Source of the DNA: Ophiocordyceps camponoti-saundersi (nom. inval.)
Taxonomy: Eukaryota; Ascomycota; Sordariomycetes; Hypocreales; Ophiocordycipitaceae
Length of the DNA stretch: 19,937 nt
Direction: 5' to 3'
Assembly: GCA_003339415.1 (NCBI GenBank)
Contig: PDHQ01000484.1
Span: 1 to 19,937, forward strand
Program-made: the position numbers and the translations under genes
In this document: one piece after another, positions 1 to 10,440 of the stretch
How the letters are laid out: every line of letters starts with the position of its first letter
How positions within the stretch are numbered: the stretch's first letter is position 1
Notes under the pieces: generated by a model
What the model saw: only the letters and a program-made list of their open reading frames with translations
The model's database searches: none
Told to the model about the DNA's origin: nothing

Positions 1-2580
1 GGGGTAGAGATACGGAATAGCAAAGGGGTTTCGGCTTGACTGCCACTGTTTGAGAAGGGCGGTAATGCGCTGATTTCGCCGCGTGTAGTCGGTATCGTTA
101 GGCTGGTCGGTTTCGATAGCTTTAGATGACCGATTCTTTAAAAGGTTACGGAACTTAGAAGTGACGAACGCGACCGTTTGCAAGACCTAGAGATCTCAGA
201 TTATAGTTACGGCGAAGTTTATAATATCCTAGGGGGAGGAAATAAGATCGCGCCCAAGGATACTAAACTTAATATCGTTATAGCGAGTGCTAGAGACGTG
301 GACGCTATAATAGAACTTAAGCGCGGGAAGGTATAGGAGCGGCAGTTATTTATCGGCTAAAATAGAGCGGAGGTAGCTGGTATTTATCGTACTAGGAGTC
401 CGCTCGAAGTTAAGTACCGTCGGCGAAATAAAAGGCCATGCCCCCTTTTTTAGGCTTTCTATCGTAAGCATTAGGCTAAGGGTCCTAGTAGGTAATACCC
501 TAAAGTCGCCGGTAAAATAAAAGTTTCCGAGGCGGTCGATAATAGCTACGGCCTCGGAGTCGGCGATATTGAGCCCGGTATCGGGAGAGGTAAGGAAGCG
601 CGAATCTATACTACGCATTACGAAGTCGAATATCCGGCCGTAGGTAGAGAGAATGCTAGGGAAAACGTCGGGCTAGAAGTTACGGAGGGGCGATATATAG
701 GAGGATTTATTATAAAAGAAGAAGTCGATTAGGTTAAGTATAGGCTTTAGGACGGTACCGAAGTTACGGTGTTCGACGGCTAGCTCCGGGGTCCGTATTA
801 TAACGACCTATTCTATGCAAAAGGCGTAAGATTAGAGTCTAATAGAGGCCTCGATCTGCTCCCTTTCGCGCGCAAACGGCATAGATACCTCGGGGTTTGT
901 TAGGTTAGCGCGGCCGCGGAGGGCGCCGAGGAGCCTCTTATGCCTAATATCGGTAGCTACGCCGTATCTCGCCGCCTTAGCCGGCGGGAGGGTAAGCGTA
1001 GCGGTGCCGATACCCTTCGCTGCTAGGAGGTCTTCTAGGCGGCTACGAATAGAACGCTTAATATTAGAGTAGCCCTGAAAAAAGCCGAATAATACTGCGT
1101 TTAGGTAACGCGCGCGATCGGCGTCGCTACCACGGTTATCTCGGTATATATCTCGTAGGAAACGAGGTAGTGCTAGAGACGAGAAATTACTAAATCGGGG
1201 ATAGAAGGCGAGCGGGTAGAAAGTGAAGTCGGTAAGGCGGCCGTAGTGCTAGGCGATAAGGGTGCGGTTGGCTAGTAAGTATAAGCGTTTAACTTTAGGG
1301 GCATTAACGTTGCCGGAGGGGTGCGGCGGCGTGGAGTAGCGGGCGTCAGGTATCCCGCTTTACTCTCGCGGGGAATATTATATATCGGCAGCGAGGGCAT
1401 AGGAGACGTGAGCGATTCCGGAAAGGTTATACCTAGCGTCGAGCCCGCTAGAGAGTATAAGGAGGCGGTTAGAAAAGGGGTGCGGGGCGGGGATAACGTT
1501 ATCGCTATCGGGGTCCGGGGTGGCATGGGGGGAGGGGACGGGTTCTAGATTAATCTAGGTATTAGCACCGTGGTCGTAGGCGTAAAAGGCGGGCTTGTTC
1601 TTCGTCTAGAAGGCGTCGTCGCGATAGTTATAGGCGAATATAAGCTAGGAGTCTATAAAAATTTGCTAGAATATAACCTACTTCGCGAGGGATAAGGTTT
1701 GCGAACGGGTTTCGTTAAGCCGCTAACTAGGCTCGATACCGGATCCGTAAAGCTCTAGGGTCTCGAATATGCCCTTAATATATTCCGCGAGGTGGCTAGC
1801 GTGGTCGGTATATATTACCGTGCCGGCGGAGGTTACCTTAGATAGGTTTCGAGGCCTAGCGGCCGGGTTTGCTTTATCGGAATCGTTAATCTTAGGTTTG
1901 ATAGGGTATATAACGATAAACTAAGTTTCTCGCAAGCCCGCTATAGCGATACGGAATATGCGGTTAGTAAGGGTAAATAGTAGTAGTTTAATCGTATACT
2001 TAGAAGCGTAAGGCGCGGACTAACGCTATAAGGTAAAGGTAATATTATTAAAAAATCCGCCTTAGCGCGAGATAGTTCGAAGGGGAAGACTAATAATACT
2101 AATTATATCTATATAGAAGGTCAGATAGTAATTATCTTCGACGCTTACGGGTTAGGATTAGCGACCGTCCCGAGAGTGTCCGTAGTCGATAGTATAGCGG
2201 GTTTAGAAGAGAGAGAGGGCTTCGGCGGGATTAAAATTAGGAGAATTAGTAAGTCTTCGAAGTCGAGAGGCTAGTTTCGGATTAGCCTAAATTAGGTATA
2301 ACGTAATAGAAATAGTTACCGGAAAATTTACGAGATCTAGAGGTATAATCGATCGCATACCCGCGCTAGATAAGGGTAGTTTCCTTATCTAGGGGGGCAT
2401 ATTTATCTTTAAATTCCAGCGAGTCGTTAATATATCCTAGCTCGGTAGGAGACTGAGGCCGGTCTTCGTTATCGTCGTGGGAATAGTGTTAGTTATTATA
2501 AAAATCATAGGTAGGGGGTATTTTAATATATACTTCGAGTAGAGGAGTATGCGTGCCGCAGGTATTAAGGGCGTATAAGG
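1..2580 (-). pseudogene. Large unrecognised RIP-broken gene, truncated by the left window edge
   Basis: A single minus-strand frame can be followed from about position 2375 down to position 1, roughly 790 codons. It is interrupted by about two dozen TAA/TAG codons but only one TGA (196-198), the pattern expected when CAA/CAG become TAA/TAG by RIP. Between the stops the reading is protein-like, with balanced composition, for example FIVIYPIKPKINDSDKANPA (1920-1861) and DNRGSDADRARYLNAVLFGF (1140-1081). The longest stretch without a stop is 346-618. The 5' part (about 2580-2345) continues in another frame, with segments such as YGFYNN-like and DDNEDRPQSPTELGYINDSL (2475-2416), so an intron or a one-base indel lies near 2345-2375. 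I do not recognise the family; no transposase or reverse-transcriptase motif was seen. It lies downstream of, and in the same orientation as, the DUF3723-like pseudogene. The true start and the 3' end are not determined. Confidence 0.6.
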
Positions 2581-3299
2581 GAGGTAGGTAGGTAATTACC
2601 TATAGAGGGAGAGAGAGTAATTAACGGGCGAGTTAGATACGTTAATTATTTAGTCCTTTTATAAGAAGAACGGCAGGCTAGATGTTTTTTTTTATTTTAC
2701 TACGTAGTATTTAGATTTAGTGCTTATATTATATTTATATTATAATTTTATTTAATATCGTGAGCGGCCCCGTTACTAGGCCCTATTAACCCGCAGTATC
2801 GTACGAGGGTAAAGAAAATTTAAGGCCCCGTTATTATAGTCCCTTTGCAAAGAATCCTTTATATTATCCACACTCGTATATTCTCTATTATATTTCCTCT
2901 AAGGCTATACGGTAGTTATATAGATAATTAAAACTTATATTATTTTATTTTTCGTACGGAATAGGTAAGATAGAATAGAAGAATAATATTAGCGGTATAA
3001 TTATAGTAAGATAGTAGAAAGAGACGGTATATAGTATTATATTATATATAGGGAAATTAGGTGCTTTAATAAGGTAGTTTATAGAGACTCTACTATAAAA
3101 GTATATAGATTTAAATAGTAGTAGGGAGCGTAAATTATAATATCTCTTCGAGAAACTATTTCCGGGAATATAAAGCCTAATGCTCGGGTAGTATTATTAA
3201 TATTATATTAAGATATTATAAAGGGTGCAGGACGGTAGTTAGGTTTATAAGAAAAAAGTTATAATATTAATAAAATATAGTAGGCGATGTGGACTATAC
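2581..3299. other. AT-rich spacer between two minus-strand pseudogenes
   Basis: Apart from a GC-richer patch at about 2760-2830, this stretch is AT-rich and RIP-like, dominated by TA steps. It should hold the 3' end of the DUF3723-like gene and the 5' flank of the large gene to its left. I see no convincing reading frame, promoter or RNA gene. The minus-strand frame of the DUF3723-like gene drifts on to about 3170 with TAA/TAG codons, so its stop could lie inside this interval. Confidence 0.5.
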
Positions 3300-5907
3300 T
3301 TTTTTAATAAAGAATCTCTCTAAATATAGTTAGCGTGCCCTACTATTTCTATCGTCTACCTTTAGCCCCTGCGAAAACATTATGCCGGCAGACCGCGAGG
3401 AACGGTTTAACTTATTCCTTAACGTTATATTCTACGGTCTACTAGCGGCATAATCGTTCGTCCTTATAGCAGGCAGAGCAGGGCTTGCTTGCTATATAGA
3501 CCGCGTAGGGTGGCTCGTCTAACCCGGCTTTAAGGGTATTTTGCTAGTAGCCGGCGGGGTGTTAGTAGGTTAAGGATAGCGGACGGACGGGACGGTGTTG
3601 CCCTTAAGGGTAGTATTAGGGGAATTAGCTTTAGTACGAGGAAGGGGTAATAGAGGAAGTAAGCTATCGGAATTATAACGTGTGTTTCCGTCGTCTTCGC
3701 TAGCGGTGCCTCGTTCTTAGTGCGTATCGTCGTAAGAATATATAGGACTCGAGGGGAGAGTAATATTTTCGTCGGGGGGAGGCTTAGAACGTAGTTAGCT
3801 ACTTGCTTTAAATAGCTACGTTACGGTTAGGGGAGCCCGTTTTCGCGAAGGCGGTGGTAAGGTTAAGGGGGGGGTTAAATCCTAAGTAGCGGTAATAAAC
3901 GAAGGTGCGTTTAGGCGTTAGGTTTCGACATTTTCGGCGTTAGGATTACTACCGCTATCGGTTTCGAGAACTTAGTGTGATAGGTAGGTAGTATATTATT
4001 ATAGCGAAAGTTACTATATAAAGAGGGCGGCGAGGGTCTTAGGGAACTCGGCTAACTTAAGGATACGATAAAGGCGTTTATCCCGGGTAATAGAGGGGAG
4101 CCTTAACGCGTAGGTGCAGAGGTCCTAGGCGAGATTAAACGTTTCGGTTCCGCCGCTATTATAAGGACTAGTATCGGTGTCTGCGGCTAGCGACTAGGTA
4201 GGGCGAAAGTCGGGACCGATATACTAGCGAACGATATCTAGCAGACCGCACTAGAACTAGTCGCTAAATCGGGCGGCGTAGTCGTCGGTATCGATTCCCT
4301 CTTTAGGGAGCGTAAGGTAGTTAATTTAATATAGCTGCTTTAATACCTTAAGATTACGGATCGTAAAGTCGAGTAACTTATGCTAGAGAATAATCGCTAG
4401 GCGCTCGTTAATAGGTTTAGTGTTAAAACGTAGTGGGAATAAAACGGGTCTCTATTTAGCTTCGTTAAGGTATTCGGTACTAAAAGACGGGAGGGCGGGG
4501 AGGAGGTCTCTATAAAGGGATAGCTTCTAATTATCGCGTTAGTCGAAGATAATAGTAGGCGTGTTATTTAGCTAGCTTATTATATGTTTTATTACTCGAC
4601 GGAGTACCTTATATTTTGTCGAGGATAAGTTTATAGTCTAAGTAAGGTCGAGGATCTTAACGTATCCTTCTATAAGCTTATAGCAAATATATTCGTACTC
4701 GTCGTTAGTAAATTAGATAAGTAGGGAACCGTTACGTTCCGCGGTTAGGCTACCCGATTTAGCGTCTTTTTAGGGTAGGAAAAGGAGCTTTTCGATCTTA
4801 GTAGGCGGATTATCGTCGCGAAGGGCGGCTGCGAGTTTATGCTAGTTATTAGGTGTTACGCGGTAGTAGGCGGTAAGGTAGAGGTATCGGAGGTTATACG
4901 TAACGTAATAAAAGGTAGCGAACTAGAACTATAGTAAATAATAATATTAGAGATAAGGCATAGCGGTCGGGGGGGGTGGCGAACTTCGGGAACTCTAAGG
5001 CGTATTATCGAATCCTACGTAGTGATCCCGAAAATACCTCTACTTAGGGCGGTAAAGCACCAGGCGGTAATATGATTTTTCTAGACGGGGTTACGCTATA
5101 TAGTAGCGAGTTATTATAGCGGGAAGCCTAGTTAGCCTTCTAAGAAGAGGCAGCGTCCTATTTCGGTTTCGATATTATAAGCGGTGCCTTAAAACCTTTT
5201 AGGATCTTAGGAGGCCGCCTTTACTACCTATGCCTAGATATCGCCGTAGTTATCGTTTTTTAAGAGAGTTTGCCGATTAAAACGTAATATTAAGTCGATA
5301 TTCCCTAGTATAAAATCTATATTATTATTAGCGTAGGGTCACGAGATTAATAGGGTACGAGGCTTAGACCTTTATTATAGAGCTAGCAGGGCCACTATAG
5401 GTTAGCCTCCTCTCCGTTATACTCTTAATTATACCTTTTTAGCGCTTCGATCCGGTGCTAGCTAGATAATACCTTAACCGGTATTTCTAAAAGCTAATCG
5501 AGTAAATTATAAATAGTTTTAACGTTACGTAGTTCGGTATTAATATTCTTGCTTTATAGGAAGCGCCGGGACTCGTTAAGAGAGAAAAGGACGGTAATAT
5601 AGTTTTTAACTATATTTTGTCGTAGGGCTCCTTAATAAAACGCTTTATAGAGTTAGTTAATATGCTTCTTATCGAGTATTCTATTTTTCGAGATCGTCTA
5701 ATCTATCTTTAGAACTCTTATAGGGATCTTAGCTATAAGTATATAGTATTTTTTAGCGTCCTAAAATATACTCGTAGTATCGTTAAAATGTTTATCTTAA
5801 GTGGCGAGGGATTAGGTCGTTTCTTCGTACGGTTAGTTATCGGATTATCGATTTCGGTATCGCTTGCTAGGTTAGTGCCCGGGGGAGGAAGCTTTGCGGC
5901 GAGACAT
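3300..5907 (-). pseudogene. DUF3723-like fungal protein, RIP-broken, with a ParB-like QHR box
   Basis: The start is placed at the ATG at 5907-5905 (MSRRKASSP...). The first segment (5907 to about 5345) includes an ILDKKHINQLYKAF-like stretch and then SS[Q]HRIEALKRYNQEY followed by WPCQLYNKG. This order resembles the 'R.LD..H...L...F...G......GQHR..AL' layout of ParB-type folds and of fungal DUF3723 proteins as I remember them. A second segment in another frame (about 5340-4990) has DFILGNIDLILRF, ASQDPKRF and a TAWCFTALSRGIFGITT-like stretch. A third (about 5000-3300) has NGSLLIQFTNDEYEYICYKL, LRRVIKHIISQLNN and LQHKLLDFTIRNLKVL, then a Pro/Ser-rich low-complexity tail. The two frame changes may be introns or indels. 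In-frame stops are nearly all TAA/TAG. At about 860 codons it is within the size I recall for the family. Family assignment is from memory. Confidence 0.5.
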
Positions 5908-6649
5908 GGTAATTAAGTTACTCAAGCGTTATTATAATATTGCAGGTTCTTAGGATATATTTAAGAGCTTAAGGTTAATAGAAAGAATATAGGTGGCTTA
6001 GGACGTTATATCTTTTATAAGGTGGTACGGTGGTATTAAACTTAGGGGATAATATAGGTATACCGTCGTATATTTAGTTTTTTTTTATAATCCCTACCCT
6101 TTATCTTTTAGCTATAACCTAAACCGTATAAGATAAAATAACTAATATTAGTATATACTTATATATATTAGGGTATCGTAAACATTATACTAAAAATGCC
6201 TTATAGACTCTGCTTATCGTACGAGACTTATAAGTTATGTGGTCTATTTGTAATAGATCCTTATAAAAGTACTACTATTTCCCACTCTTGTTATTCCTCA
6301 GTTCTATTTCCCGTATATATATACGATAGGAATAGCTATAGATAGCTATATAGATAAACGTACGGAGAGGTAAGAGTAGGACGAATATACCTAGGTAAAA
6401 GGGCGCTACGAATCTCGAGTATTAAGAGGCCGTCTAATAACCTATATTATGGAGCTAGACTAGTAGAAGAAACGTATTAATTAGTAGGTTAGGGAGTAAA
6501 ATAGGACGATAATTATATATAAAAGGAGGGAGGGAGATCGTTCAGGTTGCGAGAGTGCCGGATAGTATCTTTTAGTATTTTTTAATATAGAATATCGGGC
6601 TCATAATAGTTAGAAATCCTTATTAGATAGGTTATAAGGGAGCGGTTCT
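5908..6649. other. RIP-altered spacer with no recognised gene
   Basis: This is the 5' flank of the minus-strand DUF3723-like pseudogene and the left flank of the copia fragment. It is TA-rich with several poly-T/poly-A runs (for example 6079-6090). CpA and TpG are scarce in most lines but not absent. I found no sustained reading frame; the expected reverse-transcriptase sequence upstream of the copia RNase H is not visible here, so the copia fragment seems truncated near 6650. Confidence 0.5.
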
Positions 6650-7315
6650 ACGTTAAAATACTATCTTTTAATAATAGGCAGTGCTCTCCACGTCGCTATT
6701 CACACTCGACTAGATATCGCGTATACGGTTAGCAAGCTTGCGAGGTTGCGCTTAAACCTAGGGCCGCGTTATTTCTATAAAATTAAGCGTTGCCTAGCCT
6801 ATCTTCTCGATACGGCTAACTACGCCCTCTCCTTCGGTCCTAGAACTTATACGGCTATCTGCTCGTTAGATTCTTCCTACGCTAATTGTCCGGATACTCG
6901 CAAATCATCTTAGGGTTACTGTTTCTAACTTTAGGATAGTGGTACTTTTAATTAGAAGGCTATAAAGTAAACGACCGTCATAACCTCCTCCACGGAAAGG
7001 GAACTCCTAGCCTTTTCTAAGGCCGCTAAGGAACAACGGGCCCTATCCCGCTTAATTAAAGAACTCGGCATCTAAATAACGGGCATCTCGACATTTTACT
7101 ATAATAATTAGCGTACGATTACACTCCTAACTAAACCTCCCGCGAAAACTTCAAATAAACCTCCGATATATCGATATTTATAATCACTAGTTACGATAAG
7201 AGGTATAGGATAAACGCATCGAAATCCGCTAGATCGCCTCCGTAGATAACCCTACGGATAGCTTCATAAAAGCCCTGCCTGCCGAGGCTTTGCTTCTTTT
7301 CCGCGAGCGTGTTAG
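6650..7315 (+). mobile_element. Ty1/copia retrotransposon fragment: end of reverse transcriptase and RNase H
   Basis: Translated on the plus strand, the segment shows the usual order of motifs at the C-terminal end of a copia Pol. These are an I-I-G-S-A-L-H-V block with TRLDIAYTVSKLARL (about 6660-6750; compare 'IGSLLY..TRPDIAFAVSKL'), SLDSSYANCPDTRKSSQGY (about 6863-6920; compare 'DASFADDPDTRKSTSGY'), QTTVITSSTERELLAFSKAA, then a YYNN[Q] box near 7100 where 'CDNQ' is expected. After a frame change near 7130-7150 comes YIDIYNHQLRQEVQDKRIEI, matching the conserved 'KHIDI..H.LR..V' end. RIP-type changes explain Cys to Tyr and the catalytic Asp to Asn in the DNQ box. The RT core, integrase, gag and LTRs are not visible, so this is a dead, truncated copy. 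Confidence 0.85.
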
Positions 7316-7554
7316 GGTTTTACCTCTGCCTTGCTAACTTCCTTCTCTTTTCTTCTATTTCTTTCCTTTATTATAGACTCTTTCTTTCCTATATTTTTTG
7401 CTACGTTTCTTTACGTTATGCTTTTTACTTTGAGGAAACTGTGGTAAATTACTATAATATTAAGGATATATGCGATTATTTCCCCTTTCCTTTCCCCTTT
7501 TTCTTATCTCCCTATGCCCTTATACTATCTGCATACGAGGGAATATACTAAGGC
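7316..7554 (+). other. Pyrimidine-rich 3' flank of the copia fragment
   Basis: The stretch directly after the RNase H end is strongly T/C-rich on the plus strand. It encodes a long hydrophobic frame only because of that bias. It is likely the 3' untranslated region or a remnant of the 3' LTR, but I cannot place LTR ends or a target-site duplication. Confidence 0.35.
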
Positions 7555-8610
7555 TACCGACCTAACGAGCTAGGTTAAGGCTAGCACGACGCAAAACCGC
7601 CTACGAATTCGTAATAGTATTATCGGAACTCGAGCCTCCTAATAACGAACTAGTCGGGTAATTATAGGGGCGCTCTATAATAATATAGTTAGCATAACGA
7701 CCGCCGAAAACGCCCGGGACCTTAATATAGTAGTATATAGCGAGCGGAAAAGTCGGGTCCTCGTATTTAGCGTAAGAACGAACGATCTCGCCTTAGCTTA
7801 CTATAAGAATTCCCTACAGCTAGTCGGGGAAGCGCAAGAGCGACGTAATCCGACGCTAATAAGTAGTATAGGCGGGATTATACGCGATCGAGATAATCGG
7901 GTTCCTAAGCGGCGGCATAGCCGCCACGCGCGCTTCCGCGTCCTAATAATAGTTATTCCTATTCCTTTCTTACTTTACTAAGTTCACTTACGTTAGTAGT
8001 AAGATACTAAAGTCTCCTAGACGACTTAGGGTCTCTTATTCTAAGAGTATAAAATATCTTTCGATCGTTTCCCTTACGAACGGTAATAGCGCCGAACGGC
8101 GATCCTAGGAACTTAATAACCTCGTTACCCGGCTCGAGATAGTATACCTCTATTATAATATTTCCTCGGAATATAGGAACGACGAACTATGCGGCAAAGG
8201 CTAAAAGAAAAACGATTTTTCGGGTTTAAAATAACGGGGCAGATAAAGTTAAAGATAGCAGAATTTTCCTACGCGCGCCGAATTTTTCGTTTCTATTTAT
8301 AAGCGGGCCCCGGTCTATTAATTTATAACGCTATTATTTCCTTTCTATCTTTTAAAGTTATAATACTTTCCTTTTAAACGCTTTTCCTATATTTTTCTAT
8401 AGTTTATCGTCTACGCTAAAGACTATCTATAACGCTCCCTAGAACGCCTACTTTATATATACTTCGGTACCTTCTCACGTGCGTCCTCGGCCGACTAATT
8501 AGCTTTCGAGATTACCGCACCTATTATCGATAATCTGACTAATAAGGTTACCGGATCACTAGCCGATAGTACGTACTGTCGGTACGTACCCTCTTTCGAA
8601 ATGTTCGATT
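7555..8610 (-). repeat. Repeat family copy D, with a DUF3716-like gene remnant
   Basis: Read on the minus strand from 8610 downward, this copy aligns by eye with copy B (11228-12480), and its 3' half with copies A and C. The 5' end matches B over the palindromic tip, the 'ctaattagctttcgaga' segment, the 'ttcggtaccttctcacgtgcg' region and the 'cttttaaagtta' segment. The 3' half contains a remnant reading GGRYANYIIIERPYN (around 7690-7650), homologous to the Cys-rich motif of the other copies, with both motif Cys now Tyr (TGC to TAC). This copy is the most degraded in its coding part. The 3' boundary near 7555 is approximate; the copia fragment lies directly beyond it. Confidence 0.6.
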
Positions 8611-8611
8611 T

Positions 8612-8778
8612 TTACTATGGTGACATAAGGTGGGCACAGGCTATCGGGTGGGTGCACTAATATGTATATTATATATGTGTGCTAGGTCTAGGCTAGGATG
8701 GCTAGGCTAGGTCGTGTGCGAGGTCGGGCGGGGCTGGTCACGTGGACCCCTCTCAACATTTACACTTCTACGGCTATT
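8612..8778. other. Insertion unique to the left arm, rich in CpA/TpG
   Basis: This segment of about 165 bp has no counterpart in the right arm of the inverted repeat, where the flanking sequences are nearly adjacent. It keeps many TpG and CpA steps (for example 'gtgggcacagg', 'gggtgggtgcac' and the TGT-rich patch near 8660-8680), unlike the surroundings. It also contains a short 'ctaggctagg' repetition at 8689-8711. It probably arrived after the main RIP episode or lay outside the recognised duplication. No gene was recognised. Confidence 0.5.
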
Positions 8779-9112
8779 TTTTCCTTCCTCTATTCTCAGG
8801 CTTTAGTGTGTTTTTTCCGAGGCTTTTCTGCTTCTTTTTTAGCACTAATAGTTTCTTCCTTTCCGGGCCTATTTTTCTTAGCCCCGGAGGGGGTATGTCA
8901 GGGGTGGGGAAGTGAGTACGGGGGCGTACGATACATAGAGGCATAGTTCACCGTGAAGGTCAGACTCAGACCGTATGCCTTCAGAGGGTCAGACGATTCC
9001 CCTTTATACATCGACCCCTATTCCTAGTACCTCCATTCCTGCATTTCCCCTCTTATTTTAGGTGCGCCGGCCTTATGCTAAGATACCTATACCTAGAAGG
9101 TGTATATACTAG
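8779..9112 (-). repeat. 5' extension of copy D: less RIP-altered part of the inverted-repeat left arm
   Basis: The reverse complement of this segment aligns with 10888-11220. Shared stretches include 'aaggccggc', 'ggggaaatgcagga', 'aaaggggaatcgtctgaccct', 'gaaactattagtgctaaaaa'. Differences include many G/A and C/T transitions. CpA and TpG are retained far more than in the flanking DNA. Homology stops near 9112. Confidence 0.7.
8796..9011 (-). pseudogene. Short lysine-rich reading frame, left-arm copy, one internal TGA
   Basis: Starting at the ATG at 9011-9009, the minus-strand frame reads MYKGESSDPLKAYGLSL, then VNYASMYR, then a Lys/Glu-rich end with ETISAKKEAEKPRKKHTKA, closing at the TGA at 8798-8796 (72 codon positions). 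One internal TGA is at 8900-8898. It is the counterpart of the open frame at 10973-11206: length differences between the two fall in multiples of three and the residues stay alignable throughout, which favours a former coding sequence. It may be a first exon of the repeat-family gene or a separate small gene. Function unknown; I recognise no domain. Confidence 0.45.
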
Positions 9113-9389
9113 GGATTAGCCCGACCTAGGTAGGTAGACGGAACACAGTTCTATTTATCTATCGAGTCTATATCTTAGTATTCCTTCTATCCGCGCTATC
9201 CGGCATACCCGATAAATACCTATAGATAGTATATATATAGGCAGCCACCTAGCAGGCACTTATATAACCCAGCCAGCGGGCCCCTTCTTCTTCCCCCGTA
9301 GCTACGTAGCCTAAGCTTAGCCTCCTTATTATCACACTTATATATATATATTTTACTTCTTCGTTGCCTTATTATAATAATAGTCTCCT
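9113..9389. other. Spacer between the inverted-repeat left arm and copy A
   Basis: No gene was recognised. It contains short TA runs (about 9227-9240 and 9342-9353) and a CA-bearing, GC-richer patch at about 9240-9300 ('ggcagccacctagcaggcac', 'cccagccagcggg') that looks less RIP-altered than its neighbours. Confidence 0.4.
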
Positions 9390-9489
9390 TGTAAGAGCTA
9401 TTATAGTATGCCTTTACTATTTAAGACTCTTTATCTTTAGTAACTTCCTTTATTACTATATTCTATTAATATTTATTTTCCACACCCCT

Positions 9490-10090
9490 CCCTACGCGCC
9501 GTTATAACCTTAGCCATCTATTACATGTCCTGCCGGGACGCGTCTAGTGCCTCTGAGCCTCCGAATAGATATCGAAACCGTTCCCTTCTAAGGAACCGGA
9601 GGACTCCGACACGCTCTCATAGCACGGATTTCTCATAACGATGCAATTAGCATATCGATCTCTAAAGGCCCCGGCAACCTTAATATATTCGTAGAACGGC
9701 CGGGGCACGCTCTTATCCTCATATTCCCCGCATAGATTAACCACGTCTCCACGACTAGCCACTATAATCCCTTACATCTAGTTAGACATCTTAAGAAGGC
9801 GAGCGATTCGTCTCTAATCCGTAATATCCGGGTTATTAAGAGCTAGGCAAATAGTCACGGCTCTCTTCGACTCTTTAGCTATAACCCTCTCCTCGTCGTC
9901 CTATTTTGTCTTATTATTTATCGCTTTTCCCCAAACTATAGCTTGAAATACTCACGTTAGTAGCATGCTACTTAAGTATCTTGTTAGAATTCCCCGATAC
10001 CGTCCATAACGTATAGTAAAGATTGCCGTTCCGGACACGCTTTCTGATCGGCCTAAATAGGGATCCGGGAAAATCGATAACCCCACGAGT
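9490..10090 (-). pseudogene. DUF3716-like Cys-rich protein remnant, copy A
   Basis: The minus-strand frame reads LNNPDITD[Q]RRIARLLKM (about 9840-9787), GIIVASRGDVVNLCGEYEDK, then VPRPFYEYIKVAGAFRDRYA and NCIVMRNPCYE (9762-9590). The open part spans 9544-9762. Tyr stands at three places where sister copies keep Cys or where a zinc-binding pattern predicts Cys (TGC/TGT to TAC/TAT, a RIP change). The inferred pattern C..C, FC.C, RCANC and a later C resembles the fungal DUF3716 domain as I remember it. The start is not determined; copy B suggests the frame begins some 100 or more codons upstream. Two or more frame changes are possible. Function of the family is unknown to me. Confidence 0.45.
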
Positions 10091-10170
10091 CTCCGATAAA
10101 GATATCTCGCAATATAGATATAACGACGACCCTTAGGATAACGTGAGATACGTAAAGGGCGAGCGCTAGA

Positions 10171-10440
10171 AAAAAACGAAGATTCTAGCCGTTTCTTACG
10201 ATAAATAGAAAGAAGTTGACGAAGGGACGATTTTTTCAGGCGGCGCGATGAATCTCGATAACCCTCGGTACGCAGAAGAACACGAGAATCCTAATCGCGA
10301 AGAAAAAAAACGAAGATTCCACGCCTCTATAACGACGATAAATAAAGTCAAGTTAACGAGAGAGGATTTTTTCACGCGGCGCGACGAATCTCCTAAATTT
10401 ATACGTTTACGCTTCGAATTACTAATCTGCGCCGCCTTTG
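10171..10440. repeat. Tandem duplication of about 134 bp in copy A
   Basis: 'cgaagatt' after a poly-A run occurs at 10177 and 10311 (134 bp apart), and 'cggcgcgaYgaatctc' occurs at 10241 and 10377 (136 bp apart). Intervening sequence also matches ('acgataaatagaaagaagttgacga' region against 'acgataaataaagtcaagttaacga' region). Copy B has the same arrangement, with 'cgttaaSttt' at 11584 and 11717 (133 bp apart), so the duplication predates the split of A and B. Confidence 0.7.

Noticed and set aside
1272..1548. Open frames at 1272-1526 (minus) and 1321-1548 (plus)
   Set aside because: Both are Pro/Arg- or Gly/Arg-rich shadows of GC-rich sequence. Another minus-strand frame over the same bases continues the large pseudogene with balanced composition.
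4000..5000. A plus-strand protein over the DUF3723-like region
   Set aside because: A plus-strand frame looked passable at first (Val/Ile-rich), but the minus-strand frame has better composition, few non-RIP stops and recognisable motif order.
1..5907. A variant genetic code with TAA/TAG read as glutamine
   Set aside because: The in-frame TAA/TAG-for-Gln pattern alone would fit, but CpA and TpG are also stripped from non-coding DNA, Trp positions appear as TAG, and Cys codons appear as Tyr. RIP explains all of these, a reassigned code does not.
7309..7551. 80-codon hydrophobic open frame after the copia fragment
   Set aside because: The Phe/Leu/Tyr-rich reading follows from the pyrimidine-rich strand; it uses a GTG start and has no conserved motif.
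8698..8946. 82-codon open frame on the plus strand
   Set aside because: It bridges the unique insertion and the inverted-repeat arm and lies antisense to the better supported frame at 8796-9011; the right arm does not preserve it.
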